DNA of 64,000 nt from an uncultured Ignavibacteria bacterium (GCA_937944105.1 CALDZP010000052.1:1-64000); one strand, 5' to 3'. Positions 28,152-39,261 are shown, counted from the stretch's first letter. A program made the numbers and translations. The notes: generated by a model from the sequence alone, not told the origin.

Positions 28152-31100
28152 ATGAAAAGAATATTTCTATCTCTTGTTTTGGTAATAACTTTCTTCAGCA
28201 TGGCTTATAGCCAGTATGCAGAAAGTTTTTTTACTTCAAATCCAAATTATAAGCAAGAAATTGAGAAAAATGGTGCAATACAGATATCAATTCCATCATC
28301 TGTGAATTATAAACCTTTAGGTGTAATAAACTGGTCTGAAGGATTTGAAGGAACAACATTTCCACCGACAGGTTGGGCTGTTCATCAATTGGATGGGGGA
28401 ACAAATACCTGGACAAGATATACAACTACACCAATTTTTGGAACTGCATCTGCATCAATTAGGTGGGAATCTTCGACTTTAAGGAACGACGATTGGTTGA
28501 TTACTCCTCAATTTACTGTTAATCCTGGTGCTTTTTTGAATTTTTATGCAAAAAGACAATCAACTTCCTTCTTTGATTCAGTAGAAATTTACTATTCCAC
28601 AACTGGTGGTGTACCACCTTCTGGTTACACTTACTTGACAACTATTATGCCAGCCGGAACAACTCCTGAACTATTCCAGATTTCACTTAATTCACTTTCA
28701 GGTCAAAACGTTTACATTGCTTTTAGATATAAAGAATTAGATCAATTTAGATTTTACTTAGATAGCGTTTATGTTGAGACCCCAGTTGCTTTAGATGCTG
28801 GTGTATTTGCAATAAATAGACCAACAAATTTGGAAACAACCCTTGGTTCCATTCCTCAAGTAGTTGTTAAAAACTTTGGTGCTAATCCAACAGGCACCTT
28901 TCAAGCACATCTAATGATTGAACCAGGTGGTTATCATCAAGTTTTAAATGTTAGTTCTTTAAATACAGGTGAATCGGCAGTGCTTGACTTTTCAAACTGG
29001 CTTCCTTCTTCAAAAGGACAATACCAGGTAATTGCATTTACTACTTTATCCGGTGATTTAAATCCACAAAATGATACGTTAAAAAAGATCGTAAATGTAA
29101 CAGACGAATTATATAAGGATTTTGTTCATAATATAAGTAACTTATATCCTGGTGGTTTATCGCTTTATGGCGTAGAATATGCTGGCAATTATTTTTATGT
29201 TTCAAAATGGAATGAAAATAAACTGTATAGAATTAATTCAGCAGGAACCTCTATTGATTCATTTACTATCACTGGTCTGTCTGCAACATCAGGTTTGAGG
29301 GATCTTGCATGGGATGGCGAATTTTTGTATGGTAGCACTGCAACGACAACGGTTTATAAAATAGATCTTAATACATTCACAGCAACAACTGCATTTACAT
29401 CTCCAATTTCTGTACGCGGTATAGCTTATGACAAAGCAAATGATGCTTTCTGGGTAGCTAATTGGAATACTGATTTAAGACTTGTTAGTAGAACTGGTAC
29501 AACCTTACAAACGATTACTGCAGCTTCTCATGGATTAACTGGTATGTCAGGTTTAGCTTATGATACTTTATCAGGTGGTGGAAACTTTATATGGGTATTA
29601 AATGGTGGTAATCCAACTGCTGAAAAAGTTTTATACAAAATTAATGCAAGTACGGGATTAAAAGTAGATAGTTTTAAGATAACACATCACTTACCTTCAG
29701 GTGCAATTGGTGGTGGTGTATTTTGCACAGATAAAGCATATTTAGGGAGCGTTACTTTAGGTGTATTAAATCAAGGGACTCCTCACCTTATCACAGGTTA
29801 CAAAATTGGCTCAACAGCATTACCTGCAAGTATTTCAATTTTATATCCGATGGGTGGAGAAAATTTATTGACAAATTCAAAACAAATTGTAGTTTGGAAA
29901 TCCGCTAATTTATTAGGTAATGTAAACATTTTAGTCTCAACTGATGGTGGTAACACATTTAGTCCTTTAGCCTCTAACATTCCAAATACTGGATTCTATT
30001 CCTTAATGACTCCGCAAACTCCTCTTAATAATGCAATATTAAAAATTGAATCTTCGAATAATCCATCTATATTTGATTTGAGTGAGCCATTCAACATTGT
30101 AACAGGAACAAATCCTGAAGTAGATTTCCCGTTGGTTGTTTCTGATGGAATTTATGCTGAAGGATTAAGAACAGGTTTGCATCCTACCGCTACGGATGGA
30201 ATAGATTCAGATTTAGGGGAATATGAATTACCTCCTGTTCCTCCATCAACAGTTTTTGATGCAAGATTAATTGGAACAGATATTGGTGTTCCTCAGTTGG
30301 GAAATGGAGTTACAAAAGATTATCGACAAGGTTCAAGTTTATTTAATGGACAAAAAATTCATGAAATTAAATATCAAGTAAGTCAACTTGCAAGGTTAAA
30401 TTCTAATGCAATCACTATTTACTGGGATCTACCCTCTAATGTAACTGGAAGATTGCAAGATTTGGTGACAGGAAATGAAATTGATGTTCCAATGAGTGGT
30501 GTTGGTTCGTATGTTGTAACTAATCCCACATTATATGATAAATTAAAGATTACATATACATATTCTGCAGGTGTTACCCAAGAATTGAAGTTATTGTATC
30601 CAAATGGTGGTGAGGTGTTTAAGAGAGGTTCAAATGTTGTTATTGCATGGAAATCTAATTTTTCTGGATTGGTGAGGTTATTAGCATCAACAGATGCCGG
30701 TTCAACATGGTTGGTAGTAGAAGATAGCCTTGAAAACACTGGAGTTTATGGTACAGATATAGGTTACGATACGCCTGAATCTAATCTATGGAAACTTAAA
30801 ATACAGAGTGTTAGTAATCCTGCAGTTTTCGATGAATCAGATGGCACATTTACAATTCAAGGTAATAAACTTGTTTATATGGATAATCCTTTTGTTATTA
30901 GTGATGGTCAATCATCAGTTGGTCTTTACTATGGTATAGATCCTGCTGCAACAGATGGAATTGATTTAGCATTAGGTGAAGCTGAATTACCACCACCTCC
31001 ACCAACAGGAGTTTTCGATGGACGATTTGTTGGAACGGATATTGGAATTCCGCAACTTGGACAAGGAACTCTAAAAGATTATCGTCAAGGTGGAAGTTCA

Positions 31101-34100
31101 TTTAGTGGTAATAAGATACATGAGATTCAATATCAAATGGGCAGTGGCGACTCACTTAGATTGTTCTGGTATTTACCACCTAATGTAACTGGATTATTAC
31201 AAGATTTCTTTGGTGGTGGAATTGTCAATGTTCCAATGAGTGGTGCTGGTAAATTTACAGTTCCTAATCCTGGAATTCTAAATAAATTAAAAATTACATT
31301 AACTTATACTCCTGCTCCTGCTTCCGTACAAGTAATTCAACCAAATGGAGGTGAAAATCTATTTGTTGGTCAAACCTATCAAATAATTTGGAATGCGACA
31401 GGAATATCTAATGTTAAACTCGAATATACAACAGATGGTGGTGCAAATTGGATTAATATTGCTACTGTTCCTGCACTAACCACAAATAAAGTAAAATTAG
31501 CAAATAAACATCCAAAGGATAGAAATTCATATATTGAAGGTACTTTAGGAGTTTACAACTGGGTAGTTCCTAATACTCCTTCAAATCAATGTAAAGTTAG
31601 AGTATCAGATGCATCAAATCCGGCTGTTTTTGATGTAAGTGACAATTTCTTTACAATATCGGCACCAATGTCAGAAGGATGGGTTGTTCAAAATAGTGGA
31701 ACAACAGCTGAATTATATTCAGTAAGTGCTGTAAATGAAAATGTTGCGTGGGCATGTGGTGCTGGAGGTGTTGTAATCAGAACAACAAATGGTGGTCAGA
31801 CCTGGCAAACAGTGACTCCACCTCGAGCAGTTGATGCATATGTAATTTGGGCAGTTAGTGATAACAAAGCATTTGTTGGAACCAGTGGTACAACAGATGC
31901 AAAGATTCATATGACAACTAATGGTGGTCAAACATGGACTGATGTTCATACAATTACTGGCGGTTTCTTAAATGTAATTAGAATGATTGATGCTAACAAT
32001 GGTTGGGCACAAAGTGATCCTGTTGGTGGAAACTGGGTATTATTAAAAACTACCAATGGTGGTTTAACATGGTCATCTTTAGCTACAGTGCCACAAGCTG
32101 GAAGTGAATATGGTTGGAATAACTCAGGGTGGGATAAATCTGGTTATATGTGGTATGGTACAAATAATTCAAGAATATATTACTCCACAAATAATGGTCT
32201 TAACTGGTCATTTGCAGCAACTACATCCACAAGTTCTTATGCAGTTGCATTTGATAACAATCTTGTAGGACTATCAGGTTTTTCTGGTGGTATATTAAAT
32301 CGTTCTACAAATGGTGGTGCAAGCTGGAATGCTATTCCATCACCTACAACAGCAGCAGTTACTGGAATAGCTACAGTTTCGAATAACGAATTCTTTGTTT
32401 CGGCTGGTGGTTCAGTCTGGAAAACTTCAGATGCTGGTAATAATTGGACAATGAGTTATGGTAGTGCAGGCAGTATATATCACCTATATTTTGTTCCGAC
32501 TTCAACATATGAAAATCAACCTGCTGTAGGTTGGGCTGTAGGTTCTGGTGGACTTGTATTAAAATATAGAAGACAAATTCAACAGCCTTCTGTTCAAGTC
32601 GTTCAACCAAATGGTGGTGAGAACTGGCCAGTTGGCTCGACACAAAATATAATCTGGAATGCTCAATTAATTTCAAATGTGAAATTACAGTATACTACTA
32701 ATAATGGTGCTAGCTGGATTGATATTGCTACAGTCCCTGCATCAAAAGTTCAAAGAGTGAAACTTGATGGTTATTCACCTAAAGATCCTAATGGTGTTAT
32801 TGAAGGTGAACTTGGAATTTATGCATGGGTAATTCCAAATACACCATCTACACAATGTAAAGTACGTGTTTCTGATGCCTCTAATCCATCTCTGTATGAT
32901 GAAAGTGATGGTACATTTACGATTAGTGAGGGTGTAATAGGTGAAAGTTGGACTGTTCAAAATAGTGGAACAACTGCAGCGCTATATAGTGTGTCAACTG
33001 TTGATGCTAATGTTGCCTGGGCTACAGGTACTGGTGGTACAGTAATAAAGACCACGAATGGAGGTGTATCTTGGACAACTGTAACATCACCAAGAGCAGT
33101 TGATGCTCATGTAATTTATGGAGTTAGTGCTACAAAGGCACTCGTTGCTACAAATGGTACAACTGACGCTAAAATTCACTTGACAACAAATGGTGGTCAA
33201 ACCTGGACAGATGTATTTACTCAAGCTGGTGGATTCATTAATGTGATAATTATGTTTGATGATATGAATGGTTTTGCACAAGGTGATCCAGTGGGTGGTA
33301 ACTGGACTTTACTAAAAACAACCAATGGTGGATTTACTTGGACATCTGCTGCAACAGTTCCTCAAGCGGGTGGAGAGTACGGATGGAATAACTCAGGCTG
33401 GAATGTTGGAGATTATGTATGGTTTGGTACGAACAATACAAGAGTATATAAATCAACTGACAGAGGAGCAACTTGGACTTTCGCACCAACAACTGTTTTG
33501 AATAGTTATTCTGTTGCTTTTGGAAATGCTCAAAAAGGAATTGTCGGTTCAGCAACTGGTACCGCAAATCGTTCAACCGATGGTGGAAATAGCTGGCTTT
33601 CTATTTCAACACCAGCAACAGGTAATATTCTAGGTATGACCTCAGTTGGTGGTGATGAATTCTGGTTTACTGCTGGAAATTCTGTTTACTACACAAGCAA
33701 TCATGGTACAAATTGGTCAACAGGATTTACTGCAGGTGCTTCATTATATCACTTAAGTTTCAAGAGTTTAGGTGGACAAAATGCAGTTGGCTATGCAGTT
33801 GGAGCTAACGGATATATTGTTAAATACTTCAGAGGACCAGTTACACCACAAGTTGTTGTTGTTTCACCTAATGGTGGTGAAAATTGGCCTGTTGGTTCGA
33901 CAAGGCAAATTGTCTGGAATGCTCAAGCTGTATCTAATGTTAAGCTTGAATATTCAACTAATAACGGTTCTTCCTGGAATTACATTGCAACCGTTCCTGC
34001 ATTGACAGAAAGAAAAATTAATAATGATGCTGAGTCATTAGATAAAGATATTGAAGGAACATTAGGAGTATATAATTGGGTTATACCAAATACTCCATCA

Positions 34101-36302
34101 AATCAATGTCTTGTTAAAGTTTCAGATGCATCAAATCCTGCCGTTTTTGATGTTAGTGATAATGTATTTACAATTAGTACTGGCGTACCGGGACCACAAC
34201 TACAATTTAATTATGATGTATCCGCTTTGGCACCTGGTGTATATTCTCTTTATGGTTCAGAGTTCGATGGTGAATACTTCTATATAACAAGATGGAATGA
34301 ACCTAAGATCTTTAGAGTTAATAAGCTTGGAACTCAAATTGACTCATTTACAGTAACTGGTTTACCAAGTGGTGGTTTCCGTGATTTAGCATTTGATGGA
34401 CAATATCTATATGGTAGCAATAATACGACAACAGTATATAGGATTGATAGAACCACATTTAATGCAACGGCTGCATTTACTTCTCCAATTGCTGTAAGAG
34501 GAATTTCTTATAATGCGGCTCAAAATGCTTTCTGGATTGCAAACTGGTCTACAGATATAGTTTTAGTAAGTAGAACAGGTGCAACACTTTATACAATTCC
34601 AGCTTCTCAGCATGGATTCACCGGAATGTCTGGTAATGCATATGATACTCTTTCTCCAGGTGGTCCATATTTGTGGATATTTAGCGGTGGTACTGCAACT
34701 GATCCAAAAGTTTTGTGGAAAATTAATCCATCAAATGGTCAGAGGATAGATAGTATCAATGTGACGAATATATTACCTGATGGTGCAATAGGTGGTGGTT
34801 TGTGGATATCAGATCAATTCGAACCTAATACAGTTACACTTGGTGGAAGTTCGCAAGGAGTACCACATAGATTGTTTGGATTTAAGATACATGAACTTGG
34901 TCCTATCCCAGGTACTGTAACCGTACTTTCACCAAATGGAGGTGAAAAATACTATAAAGGACAGTGGCAATTGATTACTTGGAAATCTTATGATTTTGAT
35001 TCGAGAGTTAGGATTCGAGTCTCCAGTGATGGAGGAGCAACATATTTTGAATTAGCGAATAATGTATTGAATAATGGTGTTTTTGCGGTTCAAATTCCAT
35101 CTGATGCAGTAACAGGAAACCAGTATAAAGTAAGAGTAATGTCACAAAGCGACTCGACAAAATTCGATGATTCAGATGGATTCTTTGAAATTGCTGAAGC
35201 TCCTTACACTTTACCTAGTGTAGATTTACCAATGGTTGTTTCTGATAATGAGAACAGCAGATTATTAAGATTTGGTTTGGATCCACTTGCAAGCGATAGT
35301 ATAGATGCACAATTTGGTGAAGAAGAGTTGCCTCCTGTTCCACCTGCTGGTGTTCTGGATGGAAGATTTATTGGTGATGATATAGGTCTACAATTGGGTC
35401 AAGGTTTAGCATATGATTATAGAAAAGGTAGAACAAGCGTTCCATCAATTAAAGTTCATGAATTGAAATTCCAGAGAGGCAGTGGACAATTAATTGTATT
35501 AAATCTCTATTTACCTGCTGATGTGACAGCGAGATTTGAATCATTTACTCCTGGATTTGATACAACTGTTTCTGGGGTTGCTAAAATAATAGTAGTTGAT
35601 ACATTGTTAAATAAATTGAAAATGACCGTTAATTATTTCCCTGGCTCTGCCCTTGGTACATTTAATTTGTTTGGTCCAATAAATAATGCATTAATTACTG
35701 CAAGACAGAATGATTCTAGTGTGGTAACATTCAGATGGTACAAAGCAAGAAACGCAGTCGCATACAGGATGAGAATGGGTGTACCAACTATTCCACCGTT
35801 TATGCTTGATTCACCTTCCAATAATGGTGGAACAGATTCAGTGTTTACGATAAGACAGTATCAATTGTTCAATTTGTTCTCTAAACCAGAATATCCAACT
35901 GATACTACAGTTACTGGCCAATGGGCAGTATGGGCATATGGTGCAGGTGGCGATTCTGTGAGAAGTAATAGTGTTTATACAATTAGATTAAGATTGGTAA
36001 AATTTGTTAATGTTGATGACGAATCAGATTTGGTTCCTGATAAATTTATTGTATATCAAAACTATCCGAATCCATTTAATCCATCAACAAGGATTAAGTT
36101 TGGAATACCAGAGGATGGAAATGTATCGATAGAAGTGTATAATGTTGTTGGTGAGAAAATCGGAACAATATTGAATGGTTACTTGAAGAAAGGTTATCAT
36201 GAAGTTACTTTCGATGCCTCAAGTTTGCAATCGGGTGTGTATTTCTATAAGATTTCTTCTGGTAAATTCTCTACTATTAAGAAAATGATGTTGCTGAAAT
36301 AA
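28152..36302 (+). CDS. Giant multidomain T9SS-secreted protein with propellers and PNGGE repeats
   Basis: The longest open frame begins at 28044, but the first 36 codons run through a hairpin. The ATG at 28152 follows AGGAG by 5 bases and gives a proper signal peptide (MKRIFLSLVLVITFFSMAYSQ), so the protein has 2,716 residues. Order: a cleaved-adhesin/MAM-like domain (about 55-210), a six-strand-type propeller (bases about 29110-29810), PNGGE units, and two BNR propellers like plant/cyanobacterial Ycf48 (31675-32560 and 32940-33830). A second copy of the first propeller (34200-34890) and more PNGGE and ELPP units follow, and the T9SS sorting domain comes last (36055-36299). It lacks the GWNL module that all its cargo neighbours have. 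No enzyme motif is seen; likely a surface binding protein. Confidence 0.87.
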   Translation: MKRIFLSLVLVITFFSMAYSQYAESFFTSNPNYKQEIEKNGAIQISIPSSVNYKPLGVINWSEGFEGTTFPPTGWAVHQLDGGTNTWTRYTTTPIFGTASASIRWESSTLRNDDWLITPQFTVNPGAFLNFYAKRQSTSFFDSVEIYYSTTGGVPPSGYTYLTTIMPAGTTPELFQISLNSLSGQNVYIAFRYKELDQFRFYLDSVYVETPVALDAGVFAINRPTNLETTLGSIPQVVVKNFGANPTGTFQAHLMIEPGGYHQVLNVSSLNTGESAVLDFSNWLPSSKGQYQVIAFTTLSGDLNPQNDTLKKIVNVTDELYKDFVHNISNLYPGGLSLYGVEYAGNYFYVSKWNENKLYRINSAGTSIDSFTITGLSATSGLRDLAWDGEFLYGSTATTTVYKIDLNTFTATTAFTSPISVRGIAYDKANDAFWVANWNTDLRLVSRTGTTLQTITAASHGLTGMSGLAYDTLSGGGNFIWVLNGGNPTAEKVLYKINASTGLKVDSFKITHHLPSGAIGGGVFCTDKAYLGSVTLGVLNQGTPHLITGYKIGSTALPASISILYPMGGENLLTNSKQIVVWKSANLLGNVNILVSTDGGNTFSPLASNIPNTGFYSLMTPQTPLNNAILKIESSNNPSIFDLSEPFNIVTGTNPEVDFPLVVSDGIYAEGLRTGLHPTATDGIDSDLGEYELPPVPPSTVFDARLIGTDIGVPQLGNGVTKDYRQGSSLFNGQKIHEIKYQVSQLARLNSNAITIYWDLPSNVTGRLQDLVTGNEIDVPMSGVGSYVVTNPTLYDKLKITYTYSAGVTQELKLLYPNGGEVFKRGSNVVIAWKSNFSGLVRLLASTDAGSTWLVVEDSLENTGVYGTDIGYDTPESNLWKLKIQSVSNPAVFDESDGTFTIQGNKLVYMDNPFVISDGQSSVGLYYGIDPAATDGIDLALGEAELPPPPPTGVFDGRFVGTDIGIPQLGQGTLKDYRQGGSSFSGNKIHEIQYQMGSGDSLRLFWYLPPNVTGLLQDFFGGGIVNVPMSGAGKFTVPNPGILNKLKITLTYTPAPASVQVIQPNGGENLFVGQTYQIIWNATGISNVKLEYTTDGGANWINIATVPALTTNKVKLANKHPKDRNSYIEGTLGVYNWVVPNTPSNQCKVRVSDASNPAVFDVSDNFFTISAPMSEGWVVQNSGTTAELYSVSAVNENVAWACGAGGVVIRTTNGGQTWQTVTPPRAVDAYVIWAVSDNKAFVGTSGTTDAKIHMTTNGGQTWTDVHTITGGFLNVIRMIDANNGWAQSDPVGGNWVLLKTTNGGLTWSSLATVPQAGSEYGWNNSGWDKSGYMWYGTNNSRIYYSTNNGLNWSFAATTSTSSYAVAFDNNLVGLSGFSGGILNRSTNGGASWNAIPSPTTAAVTGIATVSNNEFFVSAGGSVWKTSDAGNNWTMSYGSAGSIYHLYFVPTSTYENQPAVGWAVGSGGLVLKYRRQIQQPSVQVVQPNGGENWPVGSTQNIIWNAQLISNVKLQYTTNNGASWIDIATVPASKVQRVKLDGYSPKDPNGVIEGELGIYAWVIPNTPSTQCKVRVSDASNPSLYDESDGTFTISEGVIGESWTVQNSGTTAALYSVSTVDANVAWATGTGGTVIKTTNGGVSWTTVTSPRAVDAHVIYGVSATKALVATNGTTDAKIHLTTNGGQTWTDVFTQAGGFINVIIMFDDMNGFAQGDPVGGNWTLLKTTNGGFTWTSAATVPQAGGEYGWNNSGWNVGDYVWFGTNNTRVYKSTDRGATWTFAPTTVLNSYSVAFGNAQKGIVGSATGTANRSTDGGNSWLSISTPATGNILGMTSVGGDEFWFTAGNSVYYTSNHGTNWSTGFTAGASLYHLSFKSLGGQNAVGYAVGANGYIVKYFRGPVTPQVVVVSPNGGENWPVGSTRQIVWNAQAVSNVKLEYSTNNGSSWNYIATVPALTERKINNDAESLDKDIEGTLGVYNWVIPNTPSNQCLVKVSDASNPAVFDVSDNVFTISTGVPGPQLQFNYDVSALAPGVYSLYGSEFDGEYFYITRWNEPKIFRVNKLGTQIDSFTVTGLPSGGFRDLAFDGQYLYGSNNTTTVYRIDRTTFNATAAFTSPIAVRGISYNAAQNAFWIANWSTDIVLVSRTGATLYTIPASQHGFTGMSGNAYDTLSPGGPYLWIFSGGTATDPKVLWKINPSNGQRIDSINVTNILPDGAIGGGLWISDQFEPNTVTLGGSSQGVPHRLFGFKIHELGPIPGTVTVLSPNGGEKYYKGQWQLITWKSYDFDSRVRIRVSSDGGATYFELANNVLNNGVFAVQIPSDAVTGNQYKVRVMSQSDSTKFDDSDGFFEIAEAPYTLPSVDLPMVVSDNENSRLLRFGLDPLASDSIDAQFGEEELPPVPPAGVLDGRFIGDDIGLQLGQGLAYDYRKGRTSVPSIKVHELKFQRGSGQLIVLNLYLPADVTARFESFTPGFDTTVSGVAKIIVVDTLLNKLKMTVNYFPGSALGTFNLFGPINNALITARQNDSSVVTFRWYKARNAVAYRMRMGVPTIPPFMLDSPSNNGGTDSVFTIRQYQLFNLFSKPEYPTDTTVTGQWAVWAYGAGGDSVRSNSVYTIRLRLVKFVNVDDESDLVPDKFIVYQNYPNPFNPSTRIKFGIPEDGNVSIEVYNVVGEKIGTILNGYLKKGYHEVTFDASSLQSGVYFYKISSGKFSTIKKMMLLK
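29845..35190 (+). repeat. Six PNGGE-type Ig-like units
   Basis: Units start near 29845, 30590, 31340, 32600, 33865 and 34920. Each opens with P-(N/M)-G-G-E, has a W(K/N)(S/A) about 20 residues later, and an (S/T)-(T/S)-(D/N)-(G/A)-G-x-(S/T)-(W/F) strand. Most end with SxPxxxDxSDxxFxI. The third to fifth are most alike (GENL/GENW...IWNA...VPNTPSNQCKVRVSDASNP). They are separated by propellers and ELPP units. Confidence 0.75.
31675..33830 (+). repeat. Tandem duplicated BNR/Ycf48-like propeller
   Basis: Two copies of about 295 residues (31675-32560 and 32940-33830) share runs such as QNSGTTA-LYSVS, TTNGGxTW, DPVGGNW-LLKTTNGG and VPQAG-EYGWNNSGW in the same order. A PNGGE unit lies between them. 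The nucleotide sequence is also clearly similar, so the unit arose by duplication and could still recombine. Confidence 0.8.
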
Positions 36303-36337
36303 GCCAGATGAAATTTTAGGATAATTCTGGTTTATGA

Positions 36338-36366
36338 AACGAAAGCCCGTTGATCGGGCTTTCGTT
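36338..36366 (+). terminator. Strong hairpin after the giant gene
   Basis: A perfect 12-bp stem (AACGAAAGCCCG / CGGGCTTTCGTT) with a 5-base loop (TTGAT) lies 36 bases after the stop at 36302. The sequence that follows is AT-rich but not a clean T tract. Likely ends the transcript of the first two cargo genes. Confidence 0.7.
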
Positions 36367-36400
36367 ATAATATTATGAAATAAAATAAGGTGAGTAAATT

Positions 36401-39250
36401 ATGAGGAAAGTATATCTTTTTATTATCTTCATTTCAACTGTAAATTTGATCTGGTCTGGTGATAAATTAGGTATACATTTGAAATCTATTCTTGATTCGT
36501 TACCAGATGATTTCTCAATTAAAGTGTGGGTTTATTTTATTAATAAAGGTAATGATATTAATAGATTTTTTACGAATCCCCAGCTAATTATTAGTAATGA
36601 ATCCATAGAAAGGAGGAAGAAAGTTTTACCTCAAAATTCTTTAATAGATTTTGATGATTTACCAGTAAATGAAGAATATATAAATCAAATAAAAAATATG
36701 GTTATAGAAATTAAACACAGATCAAAATGGTTTAATGCAATAAGTGTAATAGTTCGTCCAGATCAAATTAAGGAAATTCAAAATTTACCATTTGTTAAGA
36801 AAATTGAATTAGTTGAAAGATTCAGAAAAAAACCTGAACCTGTTGAAGAAGATTTAAAGTTTGAAAATGAATTAAAAAATCAGGAACAATATTCGCCATT
36901 AAATATTAATGTGTTTAATTACGGGGCATCATTAACACAAAACCAGCAAATTAATGTTGTTGCAGTCCACAATACAGGTAATTATGGTCAGGGAGTTAGA
37001 ATTTGTTTAATGGATGCAGGATTTAATAGACTTAGCCATGAAGTTTTTCAAAACATGAATATTATCGCAACCTGGGATTTTGTTAATAATCGTCCATATG
37101 TTGGTGATGGTCAGGGAGGAATGGGTGAAGGAAGCCATGGAACTAAAACTCTTTCAACTATTGGAGGTTTTAAAGAAGGACAATTAATTGGTCCAGCCTT
37201 TGGTGCAACTTATATTTTAGCCAAAACAGAAAACACAGAAAGTGAAACACCAATTGAAATGGATAATTGGATCGCAGCATTAGAATGGGCAGATAGCATT
37301 GGCGTTGATGTTACAAGTACTTCATTAGGTTATCTTGAATTTGATCCTCCTTACCCAAGTTATAACTGGACACATATGGATGGAAATACAGTTCCCATTA
37401 CTATTGCTGCTGATTTAGCAGTTAAAAGAGGAATTGTTGTAGTTAATTCAGCAGGTAATGAAGGCTATAATTCGACAAGAAATACTTTAGTTGCTCCAGC
37501 AGATGGTGACAGTGTAATAGCAGTTGGTGCAGTTACATCGAGTGGTTCAAGAGCGAGTTTTAGTTCTGTTGGCAATACAGTTGATGGAAGGATTAAGCCA
37601 GATGTAATGGCTATGGGTAGTGGGGTTAGAGTTGCTTCACCTAACTCAGATAACGGTTATACAAGTTCAAGTGGTACATCTTTTTCTTGTCCTCTTGCTG
37701 CTGGTGTTGCTGCATTAATACTTTCTGAAAACCCAAATTTGACACCAATGCAAGTTCGTGATGCAATGAGAAACACAGCTAGTAATTCTTCAAGTCCCAA
37801 TCGTGAAATGGGATGGGGTATACTTAATGCCTTTCAAGCTGTAAATTATTTTAATATCGTTTTTTCTCACACACCTCCGACGGATTCAACAAATGTTAAT
37901 GGACCATATAGAATTGCCGCAAAAATAACTTCAAGGTTGGGGATTGATCCAGCGTCAGTAAAATTGTTTTGGGGAAGGGGCTCAATAAGTGATTCAATTC
38001 AAATGATGGAAGCACCCGGCGATACTTTTTACGCTTATATTCCTGGGAATGGTCAATCTGCAGTATATAAGTATTACTTTGAGGCAAGGACTGCAGATGG
38101 TCAAATTATAAAAAGATTTCCTAAAAGAGCACCACAAGAATTACTAGAATTCAGAGTGGGAAATTTTGTTAGTGTAAATGTAACCAACGGATGGAATTTG
38201 ATGTCTGTTCCAATAATGAATTCTAATATTAAAATAAGTGATATATTTTATAATAGAGAATCTCAAGCATATTATTATGATGGAAAATATGTGGTTAATG
38301 ATACAATTTTTCCTGGGTATGGTTTCTGGTTGAAATTTCAATCACAAGCAAATTATTCAATACCCGGTAATCCACTTACTGGAATTACAATTCCAGTTAA
38401 ATCTGGTTGGAATTTAATTGGTTCACTTAGCAATACAATTCCTGTGTATTCTGTATCAAGCACACCACCAAATAATATTTTAACACCATTTTATGGATAT
38501 AACGGTGGTTATTTTAACTCCCCTAGGATTGAGAAAGGAAAAGGTTATTGGGTAAAAGTATTACAAAATGGATATTTAACATTAAATTCAAGTACAAAAT
38601 CAACAAATGAACATTTTATTTATAAAGATTTCACAAATCTGGACAAATTAATTTTTATTGATGGCAATGGAAATTCATTTGAATTATTTCTTTCTGATCC
38701 CGGTTTTGATACTGAGCTACCACCAATACCTCCAAAAGATGCTTTTGATATTAGATTTATTGATTCAAAAGTTTCAACTGAGAAAAATGAAAATTTAATT
38801 TCCTTGCAAAATGTAAAATTTCCACTGGAAATTTCTCTAAATACCAGCAATGATATAGCTGTGGAAGTCGAGGATTTTAAAAATGCAAAAACATTAGGTG
38901 TTCTTAAGTCAGGGGGATTAATTAAATTAAGAGACCTGTCTTCTGATCTCCTAAAAATCAAAGTTAACAGAAACAAATTTAGTTATGAACTATTTCAAAA
39001 TTATCCTAATCCTTTTAATTCTTCCACAACAATTAAATTTCAAGTGCCAGAAAAAGATAGAGTTATAATTAAATTATTAGATATTCTTGGCAGAGAAATT
39101 AAAACAATTGTTAATAGAGAATTTGAACCCGGAATCCATACTATAAATTTTGATTTCGATAGTGACAATAATTTAGTCTCTGGTATTTACTTTTACCAGT
39201 TACTTTCTAAAAATTTTATTGAAACGAAAAAAATGGTTTATTTAAAATAA
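36401..39250 (+). CDS. T9SS-secreted subtilisin-like serine protease (S8)
   Basis: This 949-residue protein has a signal peptide and a propeptide region (about 20-155). The S8 catalytic domain has Asp205 (LMDAGFNRL), His246 (GSHGTKTL) and Ser427 (SGTSFSCPLAAG), with SAGNEG between His and Ser as expected. A short Ig-like domain follows (about 495-580). Then come a GWNL module (bases about 38180-38585), an ELPPIPP module and a T9SS type A sorting domain. It would degrade proteins outside the cell or on its surface. It ends 1 base into the next frame. Confidence 0.93.
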   Translation: MRKVYLFIIFISTVNLIWSGDKLGIHLKSILDSLPDDFSIKVWVYFINKGNDINRFFTNPQLIISNESIERRKKVLPQNSLIDFDDLPVNEEYINQIKNMVIEIKHRSKWFNAISVIVRPDQIKEIQNLPFVKKIELVERFRKKPEPVEEDLKFENELKNQEQYSPLNINVFNYGASLTQNQQINVVAVHNTGNYGQGVRICLMDAGFNRLSHEVFQNMNIIATWDFVNNRPYVGDGQGGMGEGSHGTKTLSTIGGFKEGQLIGPAFGATYILAKTENTESETPIEMDNWIAALEWADSIGVDVTSTSLGYLEFDPPYPSYNWTHMDGNTVPITIAADLAVKRGIVVVNSAGNEGYNSTRNTLVAPADGDSVIAVGAVTSSGSRASFSSVGNTVDGRIKPDVMAMGSGVRVASPNSDNGYTSSSGTSFSCPLAAGVAALILSENPNLTPMQVRDAMRNTASNSSSPNREMGWGILNAFQAVNYFNIVFSHTPPTDSTNVNGPYRIAAKITSRLGIDPASVKLFWGRGSISDSIQMMEAPGDTFYAYIPGNGQSAVYKYYFEARTADGQIIKRFPKRAPQELLEFRVGNFVSVNVTNGWNLMSVPIMNSNIKISDIFYNRESQAYYYDGKYVVNDTIFPGYGFWLKFQSQANYSIPGNPLTGITIPVKSGWNLIGSLSNTIPVYSVSSTPPNNILTPFYGYNGGYFNSPRIEKGKGYWVKVLQNGYLTLNSSTKSTNEHFIYKDFTNLDKLIFIDGNGNSFELFLSDPGFDTELPPIPPKDAFDIRFIDSKVSTEKNENLISLQNVKFPLEISLNTSNDIAVEVEDFKNAKTLGVLKSGGLIKLRDLSSDLLKIKVNRNKFSYELFQNYPNPFNSSTTIKFQVPEKDRVIIKLLDILGREIKTIVNREFEPGIHTINFDFDSDNNLVSGIYFYQLLSKNFIETKKMVYLK

Positions 39251-39261
39251 TGGAGAATAAA

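Noticed and set aside
31719-33576. Several minus-strand ORFs inside the giant gene
   Set aside because: They are shadows of the repeated propeller coding sequence, with composition unlike real proteins here.
31675-33830. Repeated GGTGGTCAAACxTGGAC-type DNA as a possible CRISPR or tandem non-coding repeat
   Set aside because: The repeats lie in frame, encode Asp-box motifs and have irregular spacing, so they are protein repeats.
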